Positions 16,148 through 25,668 of a stretch of DNA of 64,000 nt are shown here, one piece after another (positions within the stretch are counted from its first letter, which is position 1; each line of letters begins with the position of its first letter). The DNA is taken from contig MKTB01000005.1 in NCBI GenBank assembly GCA_001897525.1, positions 120,329-184,328 of the forward strand. Reading direction: 5' to 3'. The position numbers and the translations under genes were made by a program. Origin of the DNA: Bacteroidetes bacterium 43-16. Its GTDB lineage: Bacteria > Bacteroidota > Bacteroidia > Chitinophagales > Chitinophagaceae. The notes beneath the pieces are model-generated. The model searched no databases and was not told where the DNA came from. It worked only from the letters and a program-made list of their open reading frames with translations.

Positions 16148-18136
16148 ATGAATACGGGAGAGAATGCAGAAGCTTTAAGAAAGATCATTGATTTTATGAG
16201 GAAGGGCAGCCTGATTGTGCTGGGACTTCATTTCTATGTGTATTGTTATACAGCCTTCAAACAATGGGGACTGGCCCATAGGTTTGTAGAACAGGTCTTG
16301 GTAAACATTGGCAACATGGGTTTATTCAGTCACTTCTATGTGAGTAAGGTGGCAGCATTGATCCTCTTGCTGGTATCGCTTATAGGAGCAAAGGGCAAGA
16401 AGGATGAGAAGTTGAAAGTATCCGTAGCATTGAGGCATTTTATAACAGGATTTATTATCTACGGCCTTAGTTTTCTGTTACTGAAATTGGACGCTTCGGT
16501 TCAGGTGCTGGCAGGCTTGTATATTACAGTTACTTCTATAGGCTACCTGTTGATCCTTTATGGTGGCAACCTATTGTCCCGGATCATCAGTAAAAGACTG
16601 GATACAGATATCTTCAATAAGCTGCAGGAAACTTTCCCGCAGGAGGAAAGGCTGCTGGAAAATGAATACAGTATCAATCTCCCGGCAAGGTATCAGCTCA
16701 AAGGTAAAATCAGAAGATCGTGGATCAATTTTATCAATCCTTTCAGGGCACTGCTGGTAGTAGGAACTCCGGGTTCAGGAAAGTCATATTTTGTCATCCG
16801 GCATGTGATCACCCAGCATATCAGAAAAGGTTTTACTATGTTCCTGTATGATTTTAAGATACCTGACCTATCAGTGATTGCCTATAATACCTTTCTGAAA
16901 TACAGGCATAAATATAAAGTTGAACCCAAGTTTTACGTGATCGATTTTGATAATATCTACCATAGGTGCAACCCTTTGTACCCCGAATCAATGACTGATA
17001 TTACAGATGCAACAGAATCATCCCGTACGATTATGCTTGGACTTAACCGCGAGTGGATAAAAAAGGCGGGGGATTTTTTCGTTGAATCTCCAATAAATTT
17101 CCTGACCGGGATTATCTGGTACCTCAAAAAGTATAAAGAAGGCAAGTATTGTACCCTACCCCATGTCATCGAGCTGATGCAGACACATTATGACCAGCTT
17201 TTCCCGGTTCTGAGGACGGAGCCTGAGATAGAAGTGCTGATCAATCCCTTCGTCACGGCTTATGTAAACGGTGCTATGGAGCAACTGGAGGGCCAGATCG
17301 CATCGGCCAAGATCACAATGGCACGCCTGGCTTCACCTATGTTATATTATGTGCTTACCGGCAATGATTTTACCCTGGACATCAATAATCCCGGGGAGCC
17401 CAAGATCGTCTGCGTGGGCAATAATCCGCAGAAGGTGCAGGTGTATGGCGCGGTGCTGTCTTTATATATCTCCAGGATGCTGAAGCTGGTCAATCAAAAA
17501 GGCAAGCTTCCAAGTTCCTTGATCTTTGATGAATTTCCTACAGTGTACATCGGTGGAGCTTCAGGCATAGAGGGCACGATTGCAACCGCCCGAGGGAATA
17601 GGGCAAGTACTACCCTGGCAGTCCAGGATATATCGCAATTAAGGAAAGATTATGGTAAGGAGTCGGCTGATGTTATCTTTAATATAGTAGGCAATATCAT
17701 CAGTGGCCAGGTAGTGGGCGATACCGCTAAAACTTTAAGTGAACGCTTTGGGAAGATCATGCAGGACAGGGAAAGCCTATCCATCAATGCCAGCGATACA
17801 TCTGTAAGTAAATCCACACAATTGGAGTCTGCCATTCCCGCCTCTACAATATCCAATTTATCTTCCGGGGAATTTGTGGGAGCTGTGGCCGACAATCCTG
17901 ATATGAAGATCCCGCAGAAGATCTTTCATTGCGAGATAGTTAACGACCATGCAGCCCTGGCGGCAGAGGAGAAAGACTATGTGCCCATACCTAAACCAAG
18001 GGAAGTATCCCAGCGCGAGATAGAAGACAATTATTTGCGTATCAAGGATGAGGTGGCAGCGATTATTGACGAGGAAATGGAAAGGATATATAATACACCG
18101 GAATTGGCGCATCTGCTAGTCTCCAGGGACGATTAA
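16148..18136 (+). CDS. VirD4/TraG-like conjugative coupling protein
   Basis: A 662-aa membrane ATPase. Hydrophobic segments lie at about residues 21-36, 67-80, 95-113 and 117-137. Walker A is VVGTPGSGKSYF (204-215), Walker B is SLIFDEFPTVY, and the sensor region is TTLAVQDISQLRKDYG. This is the MobC/TraG-type coupling protein of Bacteroidota mobilisable elements. It links the relaxase-DNA complex to a type IV secretion channel. It starts 29 bp after the relaxase gene in the same direction. Confidence 0.93.
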   Translation: MNTGENAEALRKIIDFMRKGSLIVLGLHFYVYCYTAFKQWGLAHRFVEQVLVNIGNMGLFSHFYVSKVAALILLLVSLIGAKGKKDEKLKVSVALRHFITGFIIYGLSFLLLKLDASVQVLAGLYITVTSIGYLLILYGGNLLSRIISKRLDTDIFNKLQETFPQEERLLENEYSINLPARYQLKGKIRRSWINFINPFRALLVVGTPGSGKSYFVIRHVITQHIRKGFTMFLYDFKIPDLSVIAYNTFLKYRHKYKVEPKFYVIDFDNIYHRCNPLYPESMTDITDATESSRTIMLGLNREWIKKAGDFFVESPINFLTGIIWYLKKYKEGKYCTLPHVIELMQTHYDQLFPVLRTEPEIEVLINPFVTAYVNGAMEQLEGQIASAKITMARLASPMLYYVLTGNDFTLDINNPGEPKIVCVGNNPQKVQVYGAVLSLYISRMLKLVNQKGKLPSSLIFDEFPTVYIGGASGIEGTIATARGNRASTTLAVQDISQLRKDYGKESADVIFNIVGNIISGQVVGDTAKTLSERFGKIMQDRESLSINASDTSVSKSTQLESAIPASTISNLSSGEFVGAVADNPDMKIPQKIFHCEIVNDHAALAAEEKDYVPIPKPREVSQREIEDNYLRIKDEVAAIIDEEMERIYNTPELAHLLVSRDD

Positions 18137-18151
18137 TGAATTAAAAATTGA

Positions 18152-18673
18152 ATGAAGATGGGAAGAGATATTAGGAAAGTACCCAAAGGATGGGAGCATC
18201 CCAGGGATAAAAACGGTAAATATAAACCGATGTTTAACGAAGCCTATGAGGATGTTTTAGAAGAATGGATCAAAAATCACCGTTTATGGCAAACAGGTCA
18301 GCATCCGAACCAACTGGAACATCCCGAAGCGACAAAAGAATGTAAATTCTTTGCACAATGGTCGGACAATCCTCCAAATATTGAATTCTATAATCCAAAT
18401 AAGTGGACAGCGAAAGAAGCGACCTGTTATCAGATGTACGAAACCGCTACTGAAGGTACACCACTGAGCCCGGTATTTTCTACCCTGAGAGCACTTGAAA
18501 ATTGGCTGGTTCAAATTTATGGTTATGATAGGGAAAGAGCCCGTAAGTTTTGTGAAAAAGGCAGAGATATACCGTTTGGGGATTACATGCCAGCCAACAG
18601 TCCTTTATTTCAAACAAAGGATATCAAAGAGGTTGCAGTGAAAAAGAAGCAGCAGCATCGACCTAAACGATGA
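18152..18673 (+). CDS. Phage/plasmid-type hypothetical protein
   Basis: A 173-aa soluble protein, 15 bp after the coupling-protein gene. The N-terminus GRDIRKVPKGWEHPRDKNGK, the LEEWIKNHRLWQTGQHP segment and the later YQMYETATEGTPLSPVF are a pattern I have met in phage and plasmid hypotheticals. It is rich in Trp and Pro and has no membrane segment. Function unknown. It is probably part of the mobilisation operon. Confidence 0.75.
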   Translation: MKMGRDIRKVPKGWEHPRDKNGKYKPMFNEAYEDVLEEWIKNHRLWQTGQHPNQLEHPEATKECKFFAQWSDNPPNIEFYNPNKWTAKEATCYQMYETATEGTPLSPVFSTLRALENWLVQIYGYDRERARKFCEKGRDIPFGDYMPANSPLFQTKDIKEVAVKKKQQHRPKR

Positions 18674-18723
18674 AGGCTATTAATCATATTTTATGATAAA
18701 GGTAACAATCGAGCATTAAACAT

Positions 18724-19116
18724 ATGGATAAAAAAATAGAATTTGAAGCCTTACGCAAACTTGCAGCAGAGATAGAAAAGTCGTTGAATAAAAGGCAGAA
18801 GGTATGCAGTAAATCCTGTGACCAATGCCTGTTTACAAAGAGTAAAATTGTATCTGAAGAGCGGAAGAAAGAGATACTCGACGACTGCGAAAAGGAGCAG
18901 ACCCACTTTATTTGCCATAAAGGTAGTATTGTGGGTGAAAATATTGTGTGTAATGGCTTTTTCAGGTATCTGAGCACTCCCTATTTAGAGCTGATGAAAG
19001 CGACCGGTAGGATTGAGTTTATAGAACCTTTAAAAATATCGGCAAAAGAAAAATCTGAAAAGAGGAATATCTCTAATAAAAGGAATACTCATCATAAAAA
19101 AGGAAATGGTTTATAG
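18724..19116 (+). CDS. Small cysteine-rich protein, possible metal binding
   Basis: A 130-aa protein with a compact set of Cys/His: VCSKSCDQCLF, then DDCEKEQTHFICHKG, then NIVCNGFF. The spacing of a CxxC, a C-HK and a single C is similar to small mobile-element proteins that look able to hold an iron-sulphur cluster or zinc. The tail is very basic (KRNISNKRNTHHKKGNG). Function unknown. It follows the mobilisation operon in the same direction. Confidence 0.7.
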   Translation: MDKKIEFEALRKLAAEIEKSLNKRQKVCSKSCDQCLFTKSKIVSEERKKEILDDCEKEQTHFICHKGSIVGENIVCNGFFRYLSTPYLELMKATGRIEFIEPLKISAKEKSEKRNISNKRNTHHKKGNGL

Positions 19117-19231
19117 ATTATTCCAGCCCTAAAAAATAGTTATGCCTATTGATTGCTTTTTTAAGATCGATAAAACTCAATTAAAGAACAAATATTTAAA
19201 CTTCTTTTGAAAGAAAAATTTATAACTTTAA

Positions 19232-19696
19232 ATGAATCAATTACAAATGATTATGGGCCTATTATCTTTTTTCGCTTCCGGGTTCGGATCAAAACCGAGA
19301 TGGAACGGTACACCGGAGATGTTCCTGGCAATGGTTCTCTTTATGCAAAAAAAGAATAATCCTCAAGAGGATCTGCATGAAGTATTGCAATGGGGAGCGG
19401 TATTTCAGAAGGTTATTAAGGTCAAATTAGCACCTTATAAGGACTTCCCTGATTTGTTAATGAATGGTATTCCGGACTATTCAATGGTTGAAGAAATTGA
19501 AAAAAAATATATAGAGATCAACCAGCGTATTGAGCTTAAAAAAGCGATCTATGGAGAAAATGTTGATTTGGGCGACGATGATATTATGACAAGTGATTCT
19601 GAAGCCGCCATCTCAACAAGAAATCTGCTTAAAGATTTATCAAAGTATGTCAAATTCCGGGATGATGATCAAGAAAACCCAAATAATGAAGCCTGA
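19232..19696 (+). CDS. Hypothetical protein
   Basis: A 154-aa protein with a hydrophobic start (MNQLQMIMGLLSFFASGFG), a helical middle (LHEVLQWGAVFQKVIKVKLA) and a very acidic C-terminus (LGDDDIMTSDSEAA). A -7-like TAACTTTA sits five bases upstream of the ATG, so the transcript may have almost no leader if that box is used. I recognise no family. Confidence 0.6.
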   Translation: MNQLQMIMGLLSFFASGFGSKPRWNGTPEMFLAMVLFMQKKNNPQEDLHEVLQWGAVFQKVIKVKLAPYKDFPDLLMNGIPDYSMVEEIEKKYIEINQRIELKKAIYGENVDLGDDDIMTSDSEAAISTRNLLKDLSKYVKFRDDDQENPNNEA

Positions 19697-19805
19697 AGCA
19701 TTATCAAGTAAATAAAGAGGGCCTTTTAATAAGATTGGTCTATCTGCATCGTAATTGCTACAACAAAGTTTATACATTTTTACGAAATCAAAATACAAGG
19801 AAAAA

Positions 19806-20726
19806 CTAATTGCTTCTTCTTTTTCTGGGCAGCACATTTTTTTTGACGCGATTACCGGTTGTACCACACTCTTTTTTGAAAAGGTCTATTTCTATTTTTG
19901 GGGCAGATCTTTGCTCCATCATTCGAATGATATTAAAATAAGTGCTCTTATAGTATTCTTTAAATTTAGGCGACCAGGGACGTTCTACTTCCTCCCTATA
20001 AATTGCCATAACATCTATCGGGTTATGCGCAACGAGTGTTACTCCTTCCACCAAGCTGGTATATTCTAATACAATAGAACGGGAATATATAGAGATGTTA
20101 TCAAAAAATCGTTTTAGGGATATGGCTTCTATAGTGGTCGGGATAGCGTTAAATCGTGAGTCATGGGCCACTTTAGACACTTTCCTGCCCAGTCCAAGTT
20201 CCTGCAGACTTTCTTCATAACGGATATAGGTTCCTAATAAGCTTAGTTTCGGACTTACTGCCAAAAGCATAATATCGACTTTATAACCATTGTTTTTTAG
20301 CTCCAGGATGGTTTCATTGAGGCGTTCCCCGGAGGAAAAAGTGGTTTCAAGAATATAGTTCAATTTGTTTTCTCTGCAATATTTGCATAACAGATTATTC
20401 CACATCTGTGCATACTCCGCGGTCAGTTCGGGATATACCTCCGGATGTTTTGTCTTTATCTCTTTGGATAAAGGATGGAAGTCTCTCAGGTTATCGGCAT
20501 TGCATATTACAGCATTGTTTCCAAGGAGTCTTTCTGCGGATTTTTGTAATTCTGTTTTACCTGCTCCCGGCTGAGCACCCAGTATAATTGCTGTTGGAGT
20601 TTGTGAAGGAAGGTAACCTTTAGCGACCTCTTCGGTAATAATCTCAAATATCGTCGAAAAGTCACTTTCGGATAATCTATATAGCTCCCTCAGGGTTTCA
20701 AGATCACTAAACGAGCTGTTCTCCAT
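19806..20726 (-). CDS. Zeta-type toxin (P-loop kinase)
   Basis: A 306-aa kinase. The P-loop is ILGAQPGAGKTEL (residues 48-60), followed by NADNLRDFHP, the catalytic-Asp region of zeta toxins, and ILETTFSSGERLNETILELK. Zeta toxins phosphorylate UDP-N-acetyl sugars and block cell wall synthesis. The gene overlaps the upstream gene by 20 bp, a usual toxin-antitoxin arrangement. The second half is longer than in classic zeta. It lies at the right edge of the mobilisation module and probably stabilises it. Confidence 0.85.
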   Translation of the reverse strand: MENSSFSDLETLRELYRLSESDFSTIFEIITEEVAKGYLPSQTPTAIILGAQPGAGKTELQKSAERLLGNNAVICNADNLRDFHPLSKEIKTKHPEVYPELTAEYAQMWNNLLCKYCRENKLNYILETTFSSGERLNETILELKNNGYKVDIMLLAVSPKLSLLGTYIRYEESLQELGLGRKVSKVAHDSRFNAIPTTIEAISLKRFFDNISIYSRSIVLEYTSLVEGVTLVAHNPIDVMAIYREEVERPWSPKFKEYYKSTYFNIIRMMEQRSAPKIEIDLFKKECGTTGNRVKKNVLPRKRRSN

Positions 20727-21096
20727 TATTAACCCTTTTTAATTTAGGTCCATAAAGTGCAACGATCTGCTCCATAATCTTCAGGTCTTTAAAATTATCT
20801 GAGTTCCTGTTTATGGTTCTGATCTCCTCGGAAAATTGGATCAGTTTTTCTATCCTGCTCTTATCCGGAGTTTCTTTCTTAAGTTCTAAAAACCGTTCCC
20901 GCCCCACATATGCGATCAACTCATTTAGTATTGCATTGGCACTTTCCGTCAACCGGTACCAGTCCAGCGGATTAGCAGGCTCTTTTATCTTTAAGTCTTG
21001 CTGTTTCAGCAACTGTTCTATCTGGAGCCACTGCTTATAATCCAATAATACGGAAATGGGATTTCCCGCTTTATCTCTTATAATCTCTTTTACCAT
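20707..21096 (-). CDS. Probable antitoxin of the zeta-type toxin
   Basis: A 129-aa protein whose start resembles Phd/YefM-like antitoxins (MVKEIIRDKAGNPISVLLDY, then KQWLQIEQLLKQQD). A helical, charged C-terminal half follows (SRIEKLIQFSEEIRTINRN). It overlaps the toxin gene by 20 bp. The antitoxin role is inferred from position and size. It also carries its own likely promoter region upstream (21097-21160). Confidence 0.75.
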   Translation of the reverse strand: MVKEIIRDKAGNPISVLLDYKQWLQIEQLLKQQDLKIKEPANPLDWYRLTESANAILNELIAYVGRERFLELKKETPDKSRIEKLIQFSEEIRTINRNSDNFKDLKIMEQIVALYGPKLKRVNNGEQLV

Positions 21097-21368
21097 AATA
21101 CCTCCTTTTTCAATATCAAAACAGACACAGTTCCTTTATTCAAATTTACTCAATTAAAAGGAGAAATCATACAATTAAGGTAAGAACCAGCGGACTCCTG
21201 CTGGATTTAAAACGAGCGCCTAACAACATACTATCTTCAATACCAGACTGACCGGATAAGCGTAAAACATAAATTTTCAAAATATGAGCCACCCAGGCAT
21301 GAGAGGGGCATTCAAAATCACATAAAACAAACGCCAAATAGATAGTTTTTAACGATTGTAACAAAATG
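21097..21368. other. Intergenic region between the antitoxin and the phased array
   Basis: No gene was seen. The 70-codon minus frame at 21167-21379 has no family pattern. The stretch should contain the antitoxin promoter close to 21097; the rest is featureless and may hold the right edge of the mobile element. Confidence 0.45.
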
Positions 21369-21437
21369 CCCAACTTCAAAATCGGGTCATTCAGCGTCCA
21401 AATCGGAAGATTCAGCGCTCAATTCCGCAGGTTCAGC
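21369..21437 (+). repeat. 21-bp phased direct repeat upstream of the lipoprotein gene
   Basis: TTCAGC motifs begin at 21390, 21411 and 21432 (steps of 21 and 21). An AAATCGG core repeats at 21379 and 21400. A partial fourth unit may precede them. The last TTCAGC is 49 bp upstream of the TAAATTTG box at 21481. The same 49-bp distance is seen in the rteC-type promoter at 52860/52909. An activator binding one helix face is the likely meaning. Confidence 0.6.
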
Positions 21438-21480
21438 ATTTTTGCAGATAAAAAATTACGGCTCAGGAGCACTTGCTGCA

Positions 21481-21488
21481 TAAATTTG
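21481..21488 (+). promoter_or_regulatory. Bacteroidota -7 box (TAAATTTG)
   Basis: An exact match to TAnnTTTG. There is no TTG at the usual -33 distance, in keeping with an activator-dependent promoter served by the array just upstream. It would give a leader of about 180 nt for the 21678 gene. Confidence 0.45.
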
Positions 21489-21677
21489 ATATATATACCC
21501 GTTACTGAAATTTCTTGCCGGTCAAACCAATACTTGCAGTGAATTTGAAACCGGATCACAAAAAAACACAATTATGAAAACACATTTGCTGACTTACGAA
21601 TTGTTTCCGCCTTAAATCCGGAATAGCTAACTAAAATGCGTAGTGGGATAAATATATCTGATTTAAACTAACAAACT

Positions 21678-23141
21678 ATGAAAAGAAATTTTTTATTGCT
21701 GGCCGTCACAGTTTTGATGGCAGCAAGTTGTCAAAAGCCTTTACAGGATAACAAATTTGAGCATGACCGGCTTGGGAATGAAGTTGGTTTAATGAATATC
21801 GTCGTGGATTGTACACCGATCACCCTGTCGGGAACGATCACTACAAATACTACTTTACTCACCGGCAAGACCTATGTGCTGGACGGTGTTGTAGATGTTA
21901 AGAATGCCACCTTGACGATACAGCCCGGAACACTGATACTTGGAAAATCTTCTGTAGCTTCTGGGCTTGTGATCGATAAAACAGCACAGATCAATGCCGT
22001 AGGTACAGATACCAGTCCTATTATATTTACTTCTGATAAGACACCGGGAACAAGAGCACCGGGGGATTGGCTGGGCGTATTTATAATGGGTAATGCACCT
22101 AATAATCAAGGCAATGCTTTAGGTTTTAGTATTGAAGGCAACAACTATACCGCAGGTGGTACTTCATCAGCAAGCAGCCAGGGCAGTTTTGAATACGTGC
22201 AGGTACATTTTGCAGGTAAGGGTTCCAGCACAGGTGATATCCTAACAGAAAGCTCCCTAGTATTAGGCTCAATTGGAAACGGGATGATCATAAAAAATAT
22301 CCAAATCACTAACTCATTAAACGACGGGCTGGGCATTTGGGGAGGTGAAGTAAAGTTGAAACAAATCTTTAGTTATAAGTCTCAACGATGGGAATTTCCG
22401 ATCAGTCAGGGTTATAGAGGAAATATGCAAAGCTTGTTCGCTTTTAAGGATAATGTAACTACAGCAGCTACAAATGTTTCAGTTATGGATATTACCAACA
22501 ATCTTGTTGGTAGTGATAATGCACCTTATACTTACCCGACTATTTCCAATGCCACGCTATTAGGTGGTACCTATTGCGAGGGAAGTGATATTGACTATAA
22601 TCGGGGTATCGAAATAAGAAGAAATGGTAGTGCAAAGATTTATAATTCCGTTATCGAGGGGTTCGATGATTTCGGTTTCTTCCTAAATGGCTCAAATATA
22701 ATTGCTAAAACCAAAACAGGTACCGATCAATTGATTTTCTCCTACAATACTTTACATGATTCCGGTACGCCGTCTTATTCACAAGATTTCACTTCTCCTC
22801 ATTCTACTTGGGCAGCTGCTGATGGTTGTAGGTTCAACGTAAGTGGAACTATGCAGAATTGGATAGAAGGCACCGCTGGAGTAGCTTGTCAACAAGATGG
22901 TAACCAGTTCAGCTTAACTGCAACAGGTTATTATAAAAATAATCTTTGTAGTAATAAATGCAATGCATTTCCTAACCTGTATATCAATGAAGCTACCGTA
23001 GACCTCGAAGAACCTGAGTATGGTATGCTAAGTGGCTTTGACCAACCTCAATTTAGGGGAGCATTACAGTCTTCAACAGATACCTGGCTAAAAAACACCT
23101 GGGTTGACTTTTGTATGCTGACACGAAACTACTGTGAGTAA
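21678..23141 (+). CDS. Outer-membrane lipoprotein with beta-helix fold
   Basis: A 487-aa protein with a lipoprotein signal peptide (MKRNFLLLAVTVLMAASC, Cys18). A beta-helix-like domain has TTLLTGKTYVLDGVVDVKNA, TLTIQPGTLILGKSSVAS and APGDWLGVFIMGNAPNNQG. The motif TLTIqpGTvIxG...PIxFTS...GDWxGixilGkAPnN is typical of a surface lipoprotein family of Bacteroidota often found near SusC/D genes. Cell-surface exposure is likely; the ligand is unknown. A phased regulator array lies upstream and a terminator downstream. Confidence 0.82.
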   Translation: MKRNFLLLAVTVLMAASCQKPLQDNKFEHDRLGNEVGLMNIVVDCTPITLSGTITTNTTLLTGKTYVLDGVVDVKNATLTIQPGTLILGKSSVASGLVIDKTAQINAVGTDTSPIIFTSDKTPGTRAPGDWLGVFIMGNAPNNQGNALGFSIEGNNYTAGGTSSASSQGSFEYVQVHFAGKGSSTGDILTESSLVLGSIGNGMIIKNIQITNSLNDGLGIWGGEVKLKQIFSYKSQRWEFPISQGYRGNMQSLFAFKDNVTTAATNVSVMDITNNLVGSDNAPYTYPTISNATLLGGTYCEGSDIDYNRGIEIRRNGSAKIYNSVIEGFDDFGFFLNGSNIIAKTKTGTDQLIFSYNTLHDSGTPSYSQDFTSPHSTWAAADGCRFNVSGTMQNWIEGTAGVACQQDGNQFSLTATGYYKNNLCSNKCNAFPNLYINEATVDLEEPEYGMLSGFDQPQFRGALQSSTDTWLKNTWVDFCMLTRNYCE

Positions 23142-23166
23142 TACACGTAATGGAACTAAAACAAGC

Positions 23167-23196
23167 GTGGCTGGAAACTAAATAGAATCCAGCCAC
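23167..23196 (+). terminator. Hairpin after the lipoprotein gene
   Basis: GTGGCTGG and CCAGCCAC form a perfect 8-bp stem with a 14-base loop 25 bp after the stop. No T-run follows, so it is at most a weak terminator or an mRNA 3'-end stabiliser. Confidence 0.4.
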
Positions 23197-23294
23197 TTAG
23201 CTTCAATTAATTATGAACGCTTGGTAAAGGTTCTTAATTAACGTAAAAACATATTATATTGTTGACAAAATTAAAAAATCGCAGACAAAATAGG

Positions 23295-23327
23295 AGGCAG
23301 TAACCTGGAAAGGAAACTGCCTTTTTC
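23295..23327 (+). terminator. Rho-independent terminator
   Basis: AGGCAGT (295-301) and ACTGCCT (316-322) are followed by TTTTTC. It lies between the lipoprotein gene and the convergent T9SS gene and fits termination of the plus-strand transcript. Confidence 0.7.
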
Positions 23328-23354
23328 TCACCTTTAACTATTAACCATGAAAAA

Positions 23355-25649
23355 CTATCTTATCAAACTTAAATCACCTTTTAGAAGTGTATTAGTACCG
23401 TCAGGAAAATCCACCTGAATAATATAATAGTACACCCCTGCATCACAATTCTTGCCATTGTATCGGCCATCCCAACCGGTATTATTGCCATTGTCCCGAT
23501 ATACTATCTGCGCGTAACGATTATATACTTCAAACTTGCGTACGGTATACGCTCCTCCCAATATTTGGAACAGATCATTCAAACCGTCTCCATTTGGAGT
23601 AAAAGCACTAGGCACGCGGATATTTTTATTATAATTTACTTTCACTAAAGCATAAGTAGTATCCCGGCAACCATAATCATTTATTCCAACAACACTGTAC
23701 CTAGTATCTTCTTCTGGTCTGGCAATTACTTCGTTGCTTGTGCGTGTATTTAGAGAACCGGCAGGACTCCATATATAAGTCATGGCCCCTTCTGCCTTTA
23801 ATAGAACCTCTGCGCCATAGGTAATTTCAGCAAAAGTGGGGGTAATTGCAATATCAGGCAAAGGATACTCCTTCAGCTCTACCTCAATAGTTGTGTCGCA
23901 ATCTGCGCCTGCTGATTTTATTTTCAATGTGTATTGCCCTTCATCAAGGTTAAAGACCTGATGCAGACTTTGATTTCCTCCACCATAAATCTTACCACCA
24001 AGTGAATTGTAAAGTTCTAATTCAAAGGATTTGCCGCCGATATATCCTGCATTAAGCGTAATGTATCCAGGACAACCATACTGTACATAATCAATTTGAG
24101 GCATTAGGGTAAAATCGACATCAAATGTATCTATATACACTGTACAATCTTTAACGTACCGTACCCAATAGACACCGGGTTGGATGACGATAATTGATGT
24201 ATCCGTTTGCCCTGTACTCCATTCAATACAACCCACTCCAGCTGGTACTTTTAATGATGTATCGGCTTTAAAGCATACATCAAGTTCAAATTTATCATTG
24301 ACCACAGTGTCCGGTAGTCCTGCAGAAGCTTTGATTATTTCCGTTGGGAAGTTAACTCGAGAAAGAATAAATGCATTAGACATCCCATTCTGACTATTGT
24401 ATATTTGATTGATTGAAGGATTACACGCTAATCCCTGGATATTGGGGTTATTGATTGCGTGGATGGCAAGTGCCATTCCCCCGGTACTTGGGCAGACTTG
24501 CTTAGCCCCGTTAGTCATATACAGTTTTCCATCGGGACCTATACGCATTGTACCGATCATAGGAGTGTTTAATGGGCAAAATGGCTCCCAGGCATTTATG
24601 GTTGGGTTTGTGAAGATTAACGTTTTGCTATTTTCAATGTCAGCAATATTGCCTAATGACAAATCAAACTGGTACAGCTTATGCTCTCTGTTTTCAGAAC
24701 TCATCCATGCATAAGAAGCATTGTATTCAGAATAGGCAACATAGAGTTTACTGTTATCGGGCGAAAAACCTACGCCATAGCTAAAACTGCTGCCAGGATC
24801 GAGAAATCTAGCGTTTTTAACTTTACCGCTACATTTTTCGAAGTCATACAATTCAGTCCCGCCAACCAGATTATTGAGGTTGCCATTGTTTACTACCGTT
24901 GCCAGCATCTTTCCGTTGGGGGATGCTACAAGATCAAATATATCACCATAGTAACTATCTGGTAGCATCTGGCCGACTTCTGAAGTTACAGGACTGGATG
25001 CAAGCCCATTTATATCTATTTTAAAACTTAGGTATTGATTATGTATCCTGTGCCTGGTAATAAGCCACACACCATCACAACCCTGAACAGAAACCAGTTT
25101 ACCGCTAACAATATTATTGTATGCAAAATGCAATATATTCTTATATCCCGGAACAATATCACCCCTGCCATTATTGAGCGACAAATCAAATAAGCAATAA
25201 ATCAATCCTCCATTGCGGACATAAAAGATGTAATACTGTTTGGTATTGCCTGGATGTGGAATAACTACAGGTCGGCAATGCTGAAAATCATTTGCCATTA
25301 AAAACTCGGTTCCTTCAATTGGTACTTCATCTCTGTCAAAGATACTTGGAGCAGGCATGCCGGAAGTAAACACATAGCTTTTGACCATAAATAATATATT
25401 CCCATTCTCATCACAAACAGCCTGTCCATAATTATACTTATTTAGAGTGATTGGCATCGGTGATTGAGAAGTACTGCCATAAGGCGTTCCGTTCAAATAT
25501 ACATCATCCCTGAGCAACGGAGGGTTTTGGTTAAAATCTAAAGAGTAATTTTGCCCGAACATCCAGACATTGTTCTCTCCCTGTGCATAACATACACGAT
25601 GCGTAATACAGCTTAACATCATTATCCCTAAATACAATATACTTTTCAT
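23355..25649 (-). CDS. Secreted protein with type B T9SS sorting domain
   Basis: A 764-aa protein. The signal peptide (MKSILYLGIMMLSCITHRVC, then YAQ) is followed by a beta-propeller-like N-terminal half (NVWMFGQNYSLDFNQNPP, GKLYMTNGAKQVCPS). PKD/Ig-like segments come next. The last 90 residues are a CHU_C gliding-motility-type domain (VPSAFTPNGDGLNDLFQILG, then YNRYAQIVYR, then WDGRYNGKNCDAGVYYYI). Such domains direct export by the type IX system and anchoring at the surface. It starts 19 bp after the stop of the SBBP-repeat gene in the same direction, so the two are likely co-transcribed. Confidence 0.88.
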   Translation of the reverse strand: MKSILYLGIMMLSCITHRVCYAQGENNVWMFGQNYSLDFNQNPPLLRDDVYLNGTPYGSTSQSPMPITLNKYNYGQAVCDENGNILFMVKSYVFTSGMPAPSIFDRDEVPIEGTEFLMANDFQHCRPVVIPHPGNTKQYYIFYVRNGGLIYCLFDLSLNNGRGDIVPGYKNILHFAYNNIVSGKLVSVQGCDGVWLITRHRIHNQYLSFKIDINGLASSPVTSEVGQMLPDSYYGDIFDLVASPNGKMLATVVNNGNLNNLVGGTELYDFEKCSGKVKNARFLDPGSSFSYGVGFSPDNSKLYVAYSEYNASYAWMSSENREHKLYQFDLSLGNIADIENSKTLIFTNPTINAWEPFCPLNTPMIGTMRIGPDGKLYMTNGAKQVCPSTGGMALAIHAINNPNIQGLACNPSINQIYNSQNGMSNAFILSRVNFPTEIIKASAGLPDTVVNDKFELDVCFKADTSLKVPAGVGCIEWSTGQTDTSIIVIQPGVYWVRYVKDCTVYIDTFDVDFTLMPQIDYVQYGCPGYITLNAGYIGGKSFELELYNSLGGKIYGGGNQSLHQVFNLDEGQYTLKIKSAGADCDTTIEVELKEYPLPDIAITPTFAEITYGAEVLLKAEGAMTYIWSPAGSLNTRTSNEVIARPEEDTRYSVVGINDYGCRDTTYALVKVNYNKNIRVPSAFTPNGDGLNDLFQILGGAYTVRKFEVYNRYAQIVYRDNGNNTGWDGRYNGKNCDAGVYYYIIQVDFPDGTNTLLKGDLSLIR

Positions 25650-25668
25650 GATAAATTATTTGAAAACG

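Noticed and set aside
21167..21379. Minus-strand 70-codon frame
   Set aside because: No family pattern, and its start lies in the phased regulator repeats upstream of the lipoprotein gene.
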